In this document: in pieces, positions 24,681 through 35,453 of the stretch
How the letters are laid out: each line of letters opens with the position of its first letter
Numbering within the stretch: the first letter of the stretch is position 1
Assembly (NCBI GenBank): GCA_016801845.1
Contig: CM028908.1
Span: 24,481,047 to 24,545,046, forward strand
Direction: 5' to 3'
DNA: 64,000 nt
DNA from: Polydactylus sextarius
Lineage: Eukaryota > Chordata > Actinopteri > Polynemidae
Program-made: the position numbers and the translations under genes
Notes under the pieces: generated by a model
The model's input: the letters and a program-made list of their open reading frames with translations, nothing else
The model's database searches: none
Told to the model about the DNA's origin: nothing

Positions 24681-25096
24681 TAAATTAAAATTGTGACTGA
24701 AGGCAATAAAATTTCCATTAATGGATGCAGAATATTTACAATAATAATAATAATAATAATAATAATACAATGTGTGTGAGTGTGTGTGTGTGTATTCATT
24801 TTATTTTTTATTTATTTTATGAACATTAGAGTGTGAAGTAAGGGTCATCAATGAAATTATCTGTATGAATGGAAATAAAAAATAATAGTTACCCACCATA
24901 AAATGTTTTATTCTTATATTATTCATGTTCTAATTCTCATTTTAGGGTTTGGGAGTTATTGACAAGCTCATATAATGACCTCTAAATATTTTTATGTTTT
25001 ATGTTTATGTTCACGTTTAATTTCAGATTTTATTTTGAAAGGCGCAGCAGGAAGCGCAGCGCGGACATCAGCGCTGACTTGTCGCGGTTCCGTCTC

Positions 25097-25104
25097 TTTA
25101 TAAT
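25097..25104 (+). promoter_or_regulatory. TATA-like element of EDN3
   Basis: TTTATAAT lies at the downstream edge of a locally GC-rich stretch (25040-25095), about 210 bases before the first ATG. A start site near 25125-25135 would fit. Endothelin genes commonly have TATA promoters; the assignment here is by position and context. Confidence 0.5.
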
Positions 25105-25310
25105 GAAGCGGAGTTGATGTGAAGGAGTCAGACGCAGCTTCACTCTGTCAGCAGCTGTTTGTTCAATAAGATTCATCATCTTCGTGATGTTTCATCAGGA
25201 CTCGTGACTTCATTCACTCTAAAAGCAGCGGACACTTTGGACTTTTCAATTCGTTTTTTCTTGTTTTTTTTCTTTCATTTTTAATTTTAATCTTAAATGC
25301 TTCATGTGTG

Positions 25311-25380
25311 ATGGCTAATGTGTCATCGCTTGATGTGGGAGTTTTGTTTATTATCGTGGTGACAGCATCTTTGGCAAACG
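25311..25380 (+). CDS. edn3: Endothelin-3 precursor, exon 1 (signal peptide)
   Basis: ATG at 25311 opens 23 codons plus one base, up to a consensus donor (G/GTGAGT). The product, MANVSSLDVGVLFIIVVTAS and three more residues, has a hydrophobic core and ends with small residues. That fits a secretory signal peptide, as expected for a hormone precursor that enters the ER. It is the first exon downstream of the TATA-like element, and its phase (1) fits exon 2. I chose this ATG because no in-frame upstream ATG with a signal-like sequence was found. Confidence 0.85.
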
Positions 25381-26402
25381 GTGAGTTTTATTATTATTAT
25401 ATATTTTATATAAGTCAGATGTGTAATAAAATGTAATTATAGTTATAGAATATAAAGCAGCAGGATGGTGTGAAAATTATTAATAGGGATGAATCAAAAC
25501 CTATGATACCACAGGTTTACATCTATATTTTCTATATTATGAAATCAGCATTAAACCAGTTCAACAATGACAGTTTATCATGTGTTAGAATTAGATTTCT
25601 TTTTTAAGTCGAATAAAATCAGTGACTGTTTCAGGGTCTAAGCAGATGAAGAGAAATATTTAAGTGATTTATTTATTATTTTTGTGAAACATGAACTTCA
25701 CACACCTTCTTACAAGCTGAAGCAACAGATTTACGCTGGTTATTTATTAGTTATATTAGTTAGATATATTACGCTGGAAAGTCTTTATTTATTCTTATTA
25801 CATTTAAATGAATCTCGATTTGCATGTTTGTCAAAAATAGACACAACACAAGTGTCAATGGATCAGTAGATTTTCTTCTTTTTTTTTTATTCAATTGACG
25901 ACTTATTTTGTTTTAAAGTTGGAAATGTCTATAAATTTAAATTTGCCGTAAAACTTCACACATACGCACTAATTTGAATCAATCATAAATAATAAAAACA
26001 AACCAGATTATAACAGAAAATGATCCACTTTAATATTTAAGTTTAGTGAAAACTCAACATGTTGAGTTATAGTTTGTGACTCTGCTCAACAACTGAAGAT
26101 CCTGTGAGTCTGACAGAGTTTAAAAGTGGCTCAGAGGTTTGTTGCAGATCAACTGAGACTATAACAGTAAAATAATCTGGATTTTGAGGTGTTGAGCTGT
26201 CTTAGATTATTTAATGATGAACCTTGAGGTCAATGATTGATGGTTTGGTGCTGAAAAATGCAAATAAATAAATAAATATATAAATAAAAGTTATAACCTA
26301 CAAATAATATGAATCTTTACAGTTTAAATCAGAAAACTGAGCCAGTGTTGCATTTGCAGTCTGATAATCTTTAATTTGTACTAAAAAAAAGGGTTATTTT
26401 TA

Positions 26403-27290
26403 GGGATCCAACAATACCACTTTTTTTCAAACCGATATGATACTGATACTTGGATCCGAGTATTTGCTGATATCAGGTACCAATACCGATACTAAATGGG
26501 AGCACCCTGATAGCTGCATGGTCAGGACGCAAAACTTTAGTGGTGATCACCAGTTTGAATCCCGGCTGTGATGATTATTTCTGCATGTGATTCTCCTACT
26601 CTTCTCCCTACCACCTTCACTAACCTGTCAATAAAGGCAAAAGGGCCAAAAAAAATCTTTAAAAAACCAAAAAAAAACCAAAAAAAAAAAAAAAAAAACC
26701 TTTCAGCTTTCAGACTGACAAAACATTATGATTAATAATGTTTTGTCAAATGTGAACACTGCGATAGTTTCATAATGTTTAGGTTTGAACCTATAACCTA
26801 TAAAATCACTGTTAATTTAACTGCCGGTGGGTTTTCTCTTCTCATTTTCTCTTGCTTTTCCAAAACCTCAGTTAAAGTTGTGGTTTAGCATTAATCTTAT
26901 CAAACTCGGTATACTCAGGGTTAAACCTGTTTTATCAAATTTCTCATATTGAACAACAAACTCTCCTTTCTTCACCTGGACACAGTTAGATCACACAGTT
27001 TGTACTTATACATATTTTTTACATATTTTGAAATGAGTCCATACTGACATGATGTTTACTGCAGCTGCCAGTCTCACTCTCCTAACTCTGCTGTTTCTGA
27101 CTAGCTCGATATCGCCCCCTATCCACCAATCTAAAAAAAAATATGATCTAAAACTATGACAACCCTCTGATCTTCTTTCAAAGCAATTGTATGCAATAAC
27201 TTGGTACCGGTTCTTAGCATCTGAACTTTAACGAGTACGAGTATATGAACGCAGTATTGTCCAGATACCAGTATCAGTATCGGTGCGTTA
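26403..27290. repeat. Foldback repeat with 'CCGATACTGATAC' arms
   Basis: ACCGATATGATACTGATACT near 26442 is matched in reverse complement by the segment at about 27265-27290, and both arms carry a GGTACC(A/G) block. The interior includes the SINE at 26498-26690. It looks like an old non-autonomous DNA transposon. Confidence 0.45.
26498..26698 (+). mobile_element. tRNA-derived SINE nested in EDN3 intron 1
   Basis: An A-box-like TGATAGCTGCATGGTC and a B-box-like AGTTTGAATCC are followed by CTCTTCTCCCTACCACCTTC, CCTGTCAATAAAGGCAAAA and a long A-rich tail. It resembles the SINEs at 21148 and 44440 but is more diverged. Confidence 0.7.
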
Positions 27291-27364
27291 TTATAATTAA
27301 CTTCTTTATAATAAAGAGTTGTAATAGTTCTACTAGGTTCTAATGGTTTCCTGTGATCCTTCAG

Positions 27365-27634
27365 GTTCTTCTTCAAGCAAAGATGTGAGCCACCGAGGGG
27401 AGGTGGTGGGGGTGGAGGAGGTGAAGTGTGGCATGTCTCTGCCCGGCGGAGCGGGCGCTGACACTGTCGTCGCCTCCTGTGACGAGGCGAAGAAGAAGCT
27501 CAGCTTTGACCTCGAGCCGCGCCGCCGCCGCCGCAGGAGAAGACGCGGGCGAAGAGATGCACATGTTACACTTACAAAGACAAGGAATGTGTCTATTACT
27601 GCCACCTGGACATCATCTGGATCAACACACCAGA
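27365..27634 (+). CDS. edn3: Endothelin-3 precursor, exon 2 (propeptide and mature endothelin; frame break)
   Basis: Two bases complete the codon left by exon 1. The first frame then gives a propeptide that ends in a long Arg run. The mature endothelin is read in another frame, from Cys at 27558. That frame has stops at 27480 and 27504, so one base appears to be missing between 27507 and 27557, in the CGC-rich Arg tract. Lys-Arg directly precedes the first Cys, as a furin-type site requires. The mature part reads CTCYTYKDKECVYYC then HLDIIW. Cysteines at 1, 3, 11 and 15 would make the two disulfides, with Trp at 21. The ET-3 type residues Thr2, Thr5, Tyr6 and Lys7 identify isoform 3; Phe4 of the human peptide is Tyr here. 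The INTPE extension leads to exon 3. Confidence 0.93.
27558..27620 (+). other. edn3: Mature endothelin-3 peptide (21 residues)
   Basis: Codons from the first Cys to Trp21. Endothelin-converting enzyme normally cuts after this Trp to release the active peptide, which acts on endothelin receptors. In vertebrates EDN3-EDNRB signalling supports neural-crest-derived pigment and enteric cells. The boundaries are inferred from the family, not tested. Confidence 0.93.
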
Positions 27635-28435
27635 GTAAGAATCACCCTCCAAACAGCTCATATAGTGTAACATCATCATTTCTCCATCACAACACACAGT
27701 CTGTAACCAACTAACCAATAACGTCTCCAGCTCGGTCGCTGCAGCTTGAATGTGGGAGGCACAAATGTGAGTTATGTAGAAAAGAAACCCTGAAGAGGAA
27801 TCACTTTATTTTCTAAGCCACGAGGGGATTTGAGTAAAAAATGAGCTGCAAAACATTTTTCTCAGACATTTTTCTCATATGTCAGTATTTCCTGTGACTT
27901 TGTGAACTGTAAAAACTTGATGAAAGCTGAGGTGGTTTAAACTCTGAGCTCTCAGGTATGTTAATTCCACTAAGGATTTCTGACGGTGGCTGACAGGCGG
28001 CAGGGAGGGGGAGTTGTTGCTCGGTAGTCTTTGAAATTTCAAATAGAGGATTTACACAACTTCCTCTTTTTGTTATTAAGAAGTCAGTAGGTCGGTTGTT
28101 GAAAACCTGCAGAAGTTTGTTAGAACCAGCAGTGAACTTTTAACTTTGTGGGTTAATTTACGTTTGGGTTTATGTTGATCAGATATAAAACATGTCGTAA
28201 GAAAACTGTCAAGATTCAACTCAGTCAGCTGTCCCACAGCAAATGGACACGATGTTGGAGTCATCAACATCTGATACCTGATGAGACACAAGACTTGTTT
28301 GTGTTAGCAGATGTTCAACTTGAACTGTCTGGACTGTGGATATGGGTTTTTTTCAGAGTTGTAGAGTTCAAGCTTGTTTGATGAACTTCTCTCTCAGTAA
28401 CAGTGTTTGTATAAAGCAGCTGAAAGTCTCTAAAA

Positions 28436-28600
28436 TAGAAGTACAGACACTAGAGTAGAAGTACAGACGCTTGACCAAAAAATCACTAGAATGATTCTCA
28501 AGTAAAAGTCTTAAAGTATCTAGTATTTACTGGACTTAAGTATGACAAGTAATCTATAATTAAATGTACTTAAGTGTAGAAAGTAAAAGTACAAGTACAT
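28436..28600. repeat. Dispersed repeat, 'AAGTAAAAGT' type
   Basis: Contains AGAGTAGAAGTACAGAC units, then CTCAAGTAAAAGTCTTAAAG and GTACTTAAGTGTAGAAAGTA. The left part is the reverse complement of the minisatellite at 14838-14920. This pattern recurs widely in fish genomes. Confidence 0.6.
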
Positions 28601-30128
28601 GTTAATAAAACAGAAGAATATTATGAAGTTTATCCAGCACTTTAAAACATGGAGCTACAACAATCTTCATAGACAATGTCTTGAGTCTGAACTAAAGAAC
28701 TAAAGTTGTTGTTTTTTCACTACATTTGTGTTTGATATTGATATTGTTGAAGTTTCTCCATCATCCACCTTTAAGCTGGAGCCTCCATCAACCCTCAAAC
28801 ATGGTGTTGAAATCTAATCTTTGTGTCAGTTTGCATTTTCCTGGTCTTGATGTGACTTCAGAGTTTCCGTTCCAGGTGATTTAATAGTTCAGTGGCTTCG
28901 GGCTGCTGCTTCCACATGGGACATAAACGGTTGTGTGAACTTTAGCAGCTGAAGCAGAAGGATTAGGAGCAGGTTGTAGGTTTGAAAAGTTCATTTTCAG
29001 CCTGAAGTAATTTTTTTAATAGTTCCTCAGTTTCAGTCATGTTGGAGCAAATCTTTTACAAAACACAACAATAAAAAGAAAACAAGTTGCAGCTTCTTCT
29101 TTTCCAAAACCAGCTCTGGAGACGTCTTTGATCTCTGACATCTTTTGAATGTAAAGTTTCACACTTTGTTGCAACTTAGTCAAAAAGACCTATGATTCTT
29201 GAACTTTCACTCTTAAAATCTGTCTACACCTTCACAGACTCCAGTGTTAACTGACCTCTCCCGGCCTTTAGCAAATGAAGAACATATGCACTTTTAAAAG
29301 TGACACGTCTTTTTTTTTTCCATTTCTCTAACACATGTATCTATTTATGAAAAGTGAATAAACACCCTGCACTCTGACCACACCTGAATCTGAGGCCATT
29401 GATCAGAGAATTAAACACCTAAAATACCCAATAAAAGTGAATATTGAAATAAAAAGCAGACAGTTATCAGCCTGTAAACAGATCACTGTGACAAATGTAT
29501 TATATGCAATGATAAACTAACTAAATTAAACCTATTATGATGCTGATTAAATATGAAAAAGTGAACGCATCACTACTAAAATAAAATAAAATAAAAACAC
29601 TATAATGACTCTGACACATACACTCTGTGCACAATTATTATCTCCATTATACAGTATGTGAGTATTTTGATCTTATCTTATCACTTTTATGTATATTTTC
29701 CAACTCCAAGCTTCATAAACTAGAAAGTTTTTTGGACTGAAGCATTATCAGGTGACGTGTATTTATATAGTGAGGGAAGGTGTGAACTTATATTAATGTG
29801 TTCATAATTATTAAGCAGCTTCTTTACTGCAGACGAAAAGAGATTTATCAGACTTTGAAATACCTTTCAGAGGGATGCAGCCTCTTAAAGTAGCTAAACT
29901 ATAGAAGCGTGATCACAGAACAAGAAAATGTTTTGTTGCAAATAGTCAACAGGGTCTCAAGGACCATGTGGAGGAAAAAAATGGTGCAAATTAACTTCTA
30001 AAGACTTGAGAAGATTTAAACGTGAAGCTACCAGGAACTGATTATCCTGCAGTGTTGCTTTCTTCCATAAATGTAACAAACCTAAGTGACCTGAAGCACA
30101 AAGTGTTCAAGTCCAATAAACATTCTTA

Positions 30129-30781
30129 GGACCAATCCCATTTCTTCGCCTTAGCCTTACCCTTCTCTTTTGCACGTTCACGTCAGTAGGTCAATCTATC
30201 TAGTTTCTCTTCTGGATGAAGGGTGAGGGGTCACATGACCCTCCAAACGAAGCTGTTCCAGGACCACACTTCAAATGAAGGTGTATGAGAAATTTCCCAG
30301 CATGCACCAGGACAAGGAAGCAATTGTCAAAAAAGTTACAGATTTAATTAATAAACTAATCGATACATTTAACTTATTAAGCTAACTGCTAATCAATAAT
30401 GTTTGTTAACATTAGCTAACAATCGCTAGTCATCACTTTGATTATGTTTTCCATTCATCTGATAACAGGATCTTCTGATGGTGATTTCAACTGAAACGTG
30501 AGATTAATGTAAACGAGCATCTTGTCAGTTTTTAAACCATCACCAATTTGATCGCCACAAACGAGTCTGTAGACGCCATCTTTGTTTGTTGTCATTCAGT
30601 CGTCATGAGGCGTCTCGTATCGTCTTACGTAGCAACAAGCGATGATTTCTGATGATGTATAACGGTCAAGTAGAGGTGTCTCATTTCCTAGAGGAATGTT
30701 TTCACCTCTACCCCTCAACCCTTTCAAAGGATGAGAAGTAGGGGTGAGTAAAGAGGCAAAAAAGAGAAATGGGATTGGTCC
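30129..30781. mobile_element. Harbinger-like MITE, copy 2
   Basis: Terminal inverted repeats GGACCAATCCCATTTCT and its complement at 30765-30781 bound 653 bp without coding capacity. The flanks are TTA on the left and TTC on the right, a possible imperfect 3-bp target duplication. It matches 13502-14158 in the same orientation, including the shared AACGAGTCTGTAGACG segment. Confidence 0.8.
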
Positions 30782-33309
30782 TTCACATGACTGATAAGTG
30801 TGCATGCTAAACAGTTTAGTTAGAGCCAGTTCTTTGATCAATGAGCTCATGAATGAAGTGGAACAACAACACAATTATAGTGTTTAGCCTGCAGAGAGCA
30901 GCACAACAATGGTTTTATATTTGGGCAGAACTTCACTGGGAAAAAAAATTAAACTTAAACTTAAGAAATTAAGTGTAAGAAATTAATTTCACTCACTAAA
31001 GTGAAAGTATTTATCTAACTAAATGTTTCAGTGGTGATTCAAAGTCTTGCACCAAATACCAGTGGACCAACAGCAGCCAGAGATGTCAATACTCAATGAT
31101 CAAAGATGCTGCTCGCTGAGACGAGCCTTTGTTCTGCTGTAACACCTTACAGATGAACGTTCAGATGGTCTGGGTGCAATCTTCTACATTCATCTTCCAT
31201 GGATTAGTTGTAGTATGTGGAGTCAATCAAGCTGCAGCTGGAAGATCTATGCTCTGAAGTTATTTGGTGTGCATGTATCGCCAGTGGTCGACACAGAAGG
31301 TCGACAGCTTGTGTTTAAACTCAGCATGTCGCCACATTAGTAGATTTTCCACCTCTCTTGAAAAGCATGACCCTGAGTTTAGTAGTAGCAGACTCTGAGT
31401 AGATTCATTTGAAATTAATATTTTTAACTACATTGCCTCAATAGTCGCCCTTTTACGTTTTTGACTTTATTCTTTTAACGTTTAATTTTTTTTCGTCTTT
31501 ATTCAAAAACAGTATAACAACACTTTTAATCGCTCAGTGACAGATTGACAGACGTTTCCTTGACGACCATCAAACAAACTGTTAAAACGTAACAAAACGT
31601 AACTGAATTAATTTGTTCATTTTAAGTCAGTCAGATGCAGAACAGCAGCAAAACATAAATTACCAGTATTTGACAAATAGTTTAATGTTAAAGCAGTGAT
31701 GACATGTTAGTAAACTAGAATATTAATGTAAATATTGTTCTGTAAATACAACCACAATTACAACCAAGAGCTTTTCAGAGCTAGGTCCTGGTCGTCCTTC
31801 TCTACTGTGTCTCCTGAGTTTTCTCCAAGGTCTTTCCTTTTTTTGTGCTACAGAAGTTTTACTGTACAACTCTGTTTGTCCACAGATCAGGTCTTAAAGG
31901 TGATAAACACATATTTCATGTCTGAGCTCTTGTAATTTCAACAGAACCTCAGTGCTGAAACAATGATCTGGATTTTAATCTTCTAATTTTCTGGGGAATC
32001 ATAATTACAAGTGACGCATTTATACAAAAGTTATTCATGTAAAAATATTGATTAGTGCAGCTTTGATCAATCTTTGATTTGCATGAACCGATATTGAAAA
32101 ATGATTAATATGTGACTATTCACTATGAACGTTTTGTAGACAAAAACATAAAACTGCATTTTTGAGTGTTATCAAAGGTTATGAGGATATGTTATGAGAA
32201 GAAAAGGGAGAAGTTCTTAAAGTAAACCTCAACCATGTCCTGCTGAGGATTATAAGAGTTATGAAACTGTAAATGAAACTGTGATGAATGAGCCAATCTT
32301 AACATGTAAAATCCACAGAGTTGCTCTTTATGTTGATGATTTATGAAAGCACAAAATCAGGTCACGGGAGTTGAGCAAGATAAATTCTTAGTCAGGTCGG
32401 TTCCTTCATTTTAAACAGTTATAGAAATCATATGTCACTCACCATGAGAGAAAGTTAAAGAGCTATTACATTTAACTTGACACTGAGGAGCTCTGTAGTT
32501 CACTAGAGACGTTGTTTCAATTCCTGTTTCATTTCTTTAATTTTCTTCCTGCCAAGTGGTTCTGTGTGGTCACATCACTTTAGGTTCAAAGAACAACTGG
32601 GGGTAGTGCACTTGACTTTAAGAAAACTAATAAGTGTTATTGATACACAATTAGAGGAAAAACTCAGTACTCAAGGGGTCGACCCTCTCATCTCTTCAGG
32701 AAGTCTGCAATGATACGATCAAACTAATGGATAAAGAAGAGGTCAGAGTCTGTTTGTTATTGTGGGGAGAGTCAAAGTAAAATGGTGTTCAGGGTCTGGG
32801 TTTCTGCCAACATCATCAAGACTTTATGTTGTTCAAGGACAAAGGGAATAGGTGGAAATTGTAGTATTTCTTCCATGTTGGTTTTCTGTTTCTTTGCATC
32901 ATTTTGAAACCATGTGGAGAGATGATAACCAGACTTGAGGGCAGGGTCGGTGTGATGAACTCAAGATGTGAATGTCGTGAGAGCAGTAAAACACACATTA
33001 CTCATCTGAAATTTTAAAAAACAAAACAAAACAAAAAAAAAACAACTTAAGACAACTTGGGCGTTAATTTTTTTCCAGGTCATTTTTCCTTCAAGTGAAT
33101 TTATCAAACAAAAAATCCTGCATGTGATCTGATAGATTGTAAACAACATCTCAACCTCTATCTCAAAGAGTAAAAGAAAGCGAGGAAAGACTCCATTACA
33201 TTGCACTGAAGGTTGTAATCTGCTGTACTTGCAATAGTTTGCAGTCAGGAATTGTGTGGACTTCACTTTGACACCAGAAGACAGTAGTTTTGTGTATTAA
33301 ATCCTTCAT

Positions 33310-33480
33310 CCCTGCACACAAGATCTCAGTCCAGACTGTTCTCATCTGTGGTTCCCTAATGATAGAACAAGCTCCCAGCTGTTATCAGAGCAGGAGAGTC
33401 TTTCTTTAGCTTCAAGAATCTCTTAAAGACTCATCTCCTCTGAGAATATCTTCTCTTCTACTTGACTTATCAAACTGATT
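33310..33480 (+). repeat. LINE-derived interspersed fragment
   Basis: AGAACAAGCTCCCAGCTGTT, ATCAGAGCAGGAGAGTC and CTTAAAGACTCATCTCCTC follow in the order seen at the 3' coding end of abundant fish LINEs. No open frame is left. Confidence 0.5.
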
Positions 33481-34267
33481 TGACAGTAGTTTACTTTCTT
33501 GGATAACAACATCTGTCAAATGTCAAATGAAGCTGAACTGTTCTGGACCGACTGAAGAGATGTTGTAGTGGCTTCGTTCCCAGATAACATTATTATAACT
33601 GATTAAACAATTAAATAACTTGGGCTGTAGTTATTATTTTGGAATCTCTTATAATATTAATGTCAGCTGCCTGTTGTCCAGACCCAGACTGCCTTCGTGT
33701 TTTTTTGTTAAGCTCCAGGAGGATGAGTTGTCAGAAAAGGCAAGTCAGAGGTCAAGATTATTTTCCTTTTATCACACATCATCTTGATTAATTAGTTGAG
33801 TGAATAATAGCAGCGCTCTTTAGTACATACTTAAAAACCCACAGGAATGCTCTTATACAAATAAAAGCTTGATCATGAGCCTAAGCTTCTGTAAAAGAGT
33901 TTTATTACTTTTCATCTACAAAGATAAACTGAATTACCTGTTCAGTTAATATGATTGTGTGAAACTGATGTTAAACTGTTGACTAATTCTTGTCAGAGGT
34001 TAAATGTGGTCACCACTAATGTGACAGCTGAGTTCCTAGTCTTTGATGGTATTTACTGGACGGCATTAAACTCAAAAGTGTTTCCAGTTGTTTCCCATCT
34101 TGCATCCAAATGGTGGAAGACGAAAAAAAAATAAAAAATAAATAAAGTGCAAAAGTCTCTCAGTGTAAACGCAGCCAAGTGTAACACAGCTGCTATCTAC
34201 AGCCGTTTAAACACTCGTATGTCAGTGTCATCTACAGTGGTTGCTGATGCCATGTGTCTTTTTTTAG

Positions 34268-34441
34268 ACATACTGTACCATACGGTATGTCCAGTTACCA
34301 GGGCTCCCTGCGAATGAGACGCTCCACTGAGACCGACCGTCAGAGGAGGACGAGGAGGAGGAGGAGGAGGGGGGCGGAGGCCCAGCGATGTGTGTGCTCG
34401 CTGCAGAACGACTCCGGCTGCAGCAGCTTCTGCACAGACAG
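34268..34441 (+). CDS. edn3: Endothelin-3 precursor, exon 3 (big-endothelin remainder and endothelin-like segment)
   Basis: The acceptor TTTTTAG supplies one base that completes the Glu codon of exon 2. The exon reads HTVPYGMSSYQGSLR, the expected C-terminal half of big endothelin-3. A basic stretch with an Arg run (RRTRRRRRR) follows, then the endothelin-like segment CVCSLQNDSGCSSFC at 34389-34433. This segment repeats the 1-3-11-15 cysteine spacing of the mature hormone. The basic run offers sites for prohormone convertases. The exon ends with two bases of an Arg codon at a G/GTAACG donor. Length and content match the third coding exon of known endothelin-3 genes. Confidence 0.93.
34389..34433 (+). 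other. edn3: Endothelin-like peptide segment
   Basis: Four cysteines in C-X-C-X7-C-X3-C spacing, as in mature endothelin. It is a known relic in prepro-endothelins, with no agreed hormone activity. Confidence 0.85.
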
Positions 34442-35377
34442 GTAACGGTGCAGATTTAGAAACAAATCATAGGTAATAAATATGACAAGAGATAAAAAAG
34501 CTACTTAGAAACACACATGGAAACGGTCAGCGGGTGTCCATTAAGATCGAGTCAGATACTTCAACCACCATCACAGTACAGTGCACATGATGGATTCACT
34601 GTAGTGATAAATTTGACTCAGTGTTACAGCACAAGAACAATTCACCAAGAAACAGAGATGGAGACTTGAGTCTGAGGCTTGGACTTGAGTCACATTTGAG
34701 ACCAAAGCTTTCATTGTGTTTCTTGAAAAGATATTTTACCATTAGTCGAGTTTGTCTGTTTCTCGGTTCGCTTACTAAGTTATCAGTAGTTCAGTTTATG
34801 TGTAGGGACCCTATTCATGCTACTGCTGAAGTGAAGTGATATTTTGAGATTTATTAGTGATTAAAAAATGACAATTTAGATACGTTTGGCTGACTGCCCC
34901 ATTTACTTTCGTTGTTAACTATTTGGTTACGAAAGACGGGCAAACTCTTCAACCGACGTAAAATATCTCTTGAGCTGGGTGTTTTCACTCTGATCAATAT
35001 CGATACTGTAGTGTATAATAATAGATGATAGTACAGTTCATGCTTTCAGTTCATAACATACAATAATGTAGTGTTATTTGGACCAGATGGATCTGATGAG
35101 AGAACATTCATTTCAGTCAGCAGAGACTTGAGACTTGACTTGGAATTGGGACAAAAGATTTGAGACTTGATTTGGACTCAAGTGCAAAGACTAAAGACTT
35201 GAGTTGGGCTTGTAAAACCTTGTGAACATGTCATGTCATGAAACAGAAGATTTTTTTTGCCACTTTAGAAACAGAAACATCTTTACCTTTTGTTGTGAAT
35301 TATGGGTGAATTTAGCAGCACCTGATTAGACATGGACTATAAATCTTTCTGTGTTTTTGTTTTTTTTTTCCCAGCAG
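34442..35377 (+). other. EDN3 intron 3
   Basis: From donor GTAACG to a NAGNAG acceptor. A partial TTAA-type MITE at 34791-34995 lies inside it, embedded in 'GACTTGAGTC'-rich repetitive sequence on both sides. Confidence 0.75.
34791..34995. mobile_element. Partial copy of the TTAA-type MITE
   Basis: Closely matches 55001-55225 of the full element at 54877-55262. Shared blocks include GTGTAGGGACCCTATTCATG and GGCTGACTGCCCCATTTACT. It lacks the left arm and the intact terminal repeats. Confidence 0.75.
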
Positions 35378-35453
35378 GCGGAGGAGGCCACCGCCAGCAG
35401 AGCTTAAAATAGAAAAGAGGACGACGACTCTGCTCAGTGAAATGAACATATAA
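35378..35453 (+). CDS. edn3: Endothelin-3 precursor, exon 4 (C-terminus)
   Basis: The first base completes an Arg codon (AG+G). The exon reads RRRPPPAELKIEKRTTTLLS and four more residues to TAA at 35451-35453. The upstream sequence is CAGCAG, so an alternative acceptor three bases earlier (exon start 35375) would change AGG to AGC and add one residue without changing the frame. The four coding exons sum to 590 bases, one short of a multiple of three, which fits exactly one missing base in exon 2 and a precursor near 196 residues. That is somewhat shorter than human EDN3. Confidence 0.85.

Larger units (their letters stand above)
25381..27364 (+). other. EDN3 intron 1
   Basis: From donor GTGAGT to an acceptor reading GTGATCCTTCAG. 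It is AT-rich and contains a foldback repeat at about 26403-27290 with a SINE nested inside it. No extra coding exon was found. Confidence 0.75.
27635..34267 (+). other. EDN3 intron 2
   Basis: From donor GTAAGA to acceptor TTTTTTTAG. It holds a dispersed repeat at 28436-28600, a MITE at 30129-30781 and a LINE-derived fragment at 33310-33480. The remainder is AT-rich sequence without recognised elements. No additional endothelin exon was seen. Confidence 0.75.

Noticed and set aside
27428..27670. Alternative-frame ORF across EDN3 exon 2
   Set aside because: It reads neither the propeptide frame set by exon 1 nor the hormone frame, so it is a shadow of the CG-rich exon.
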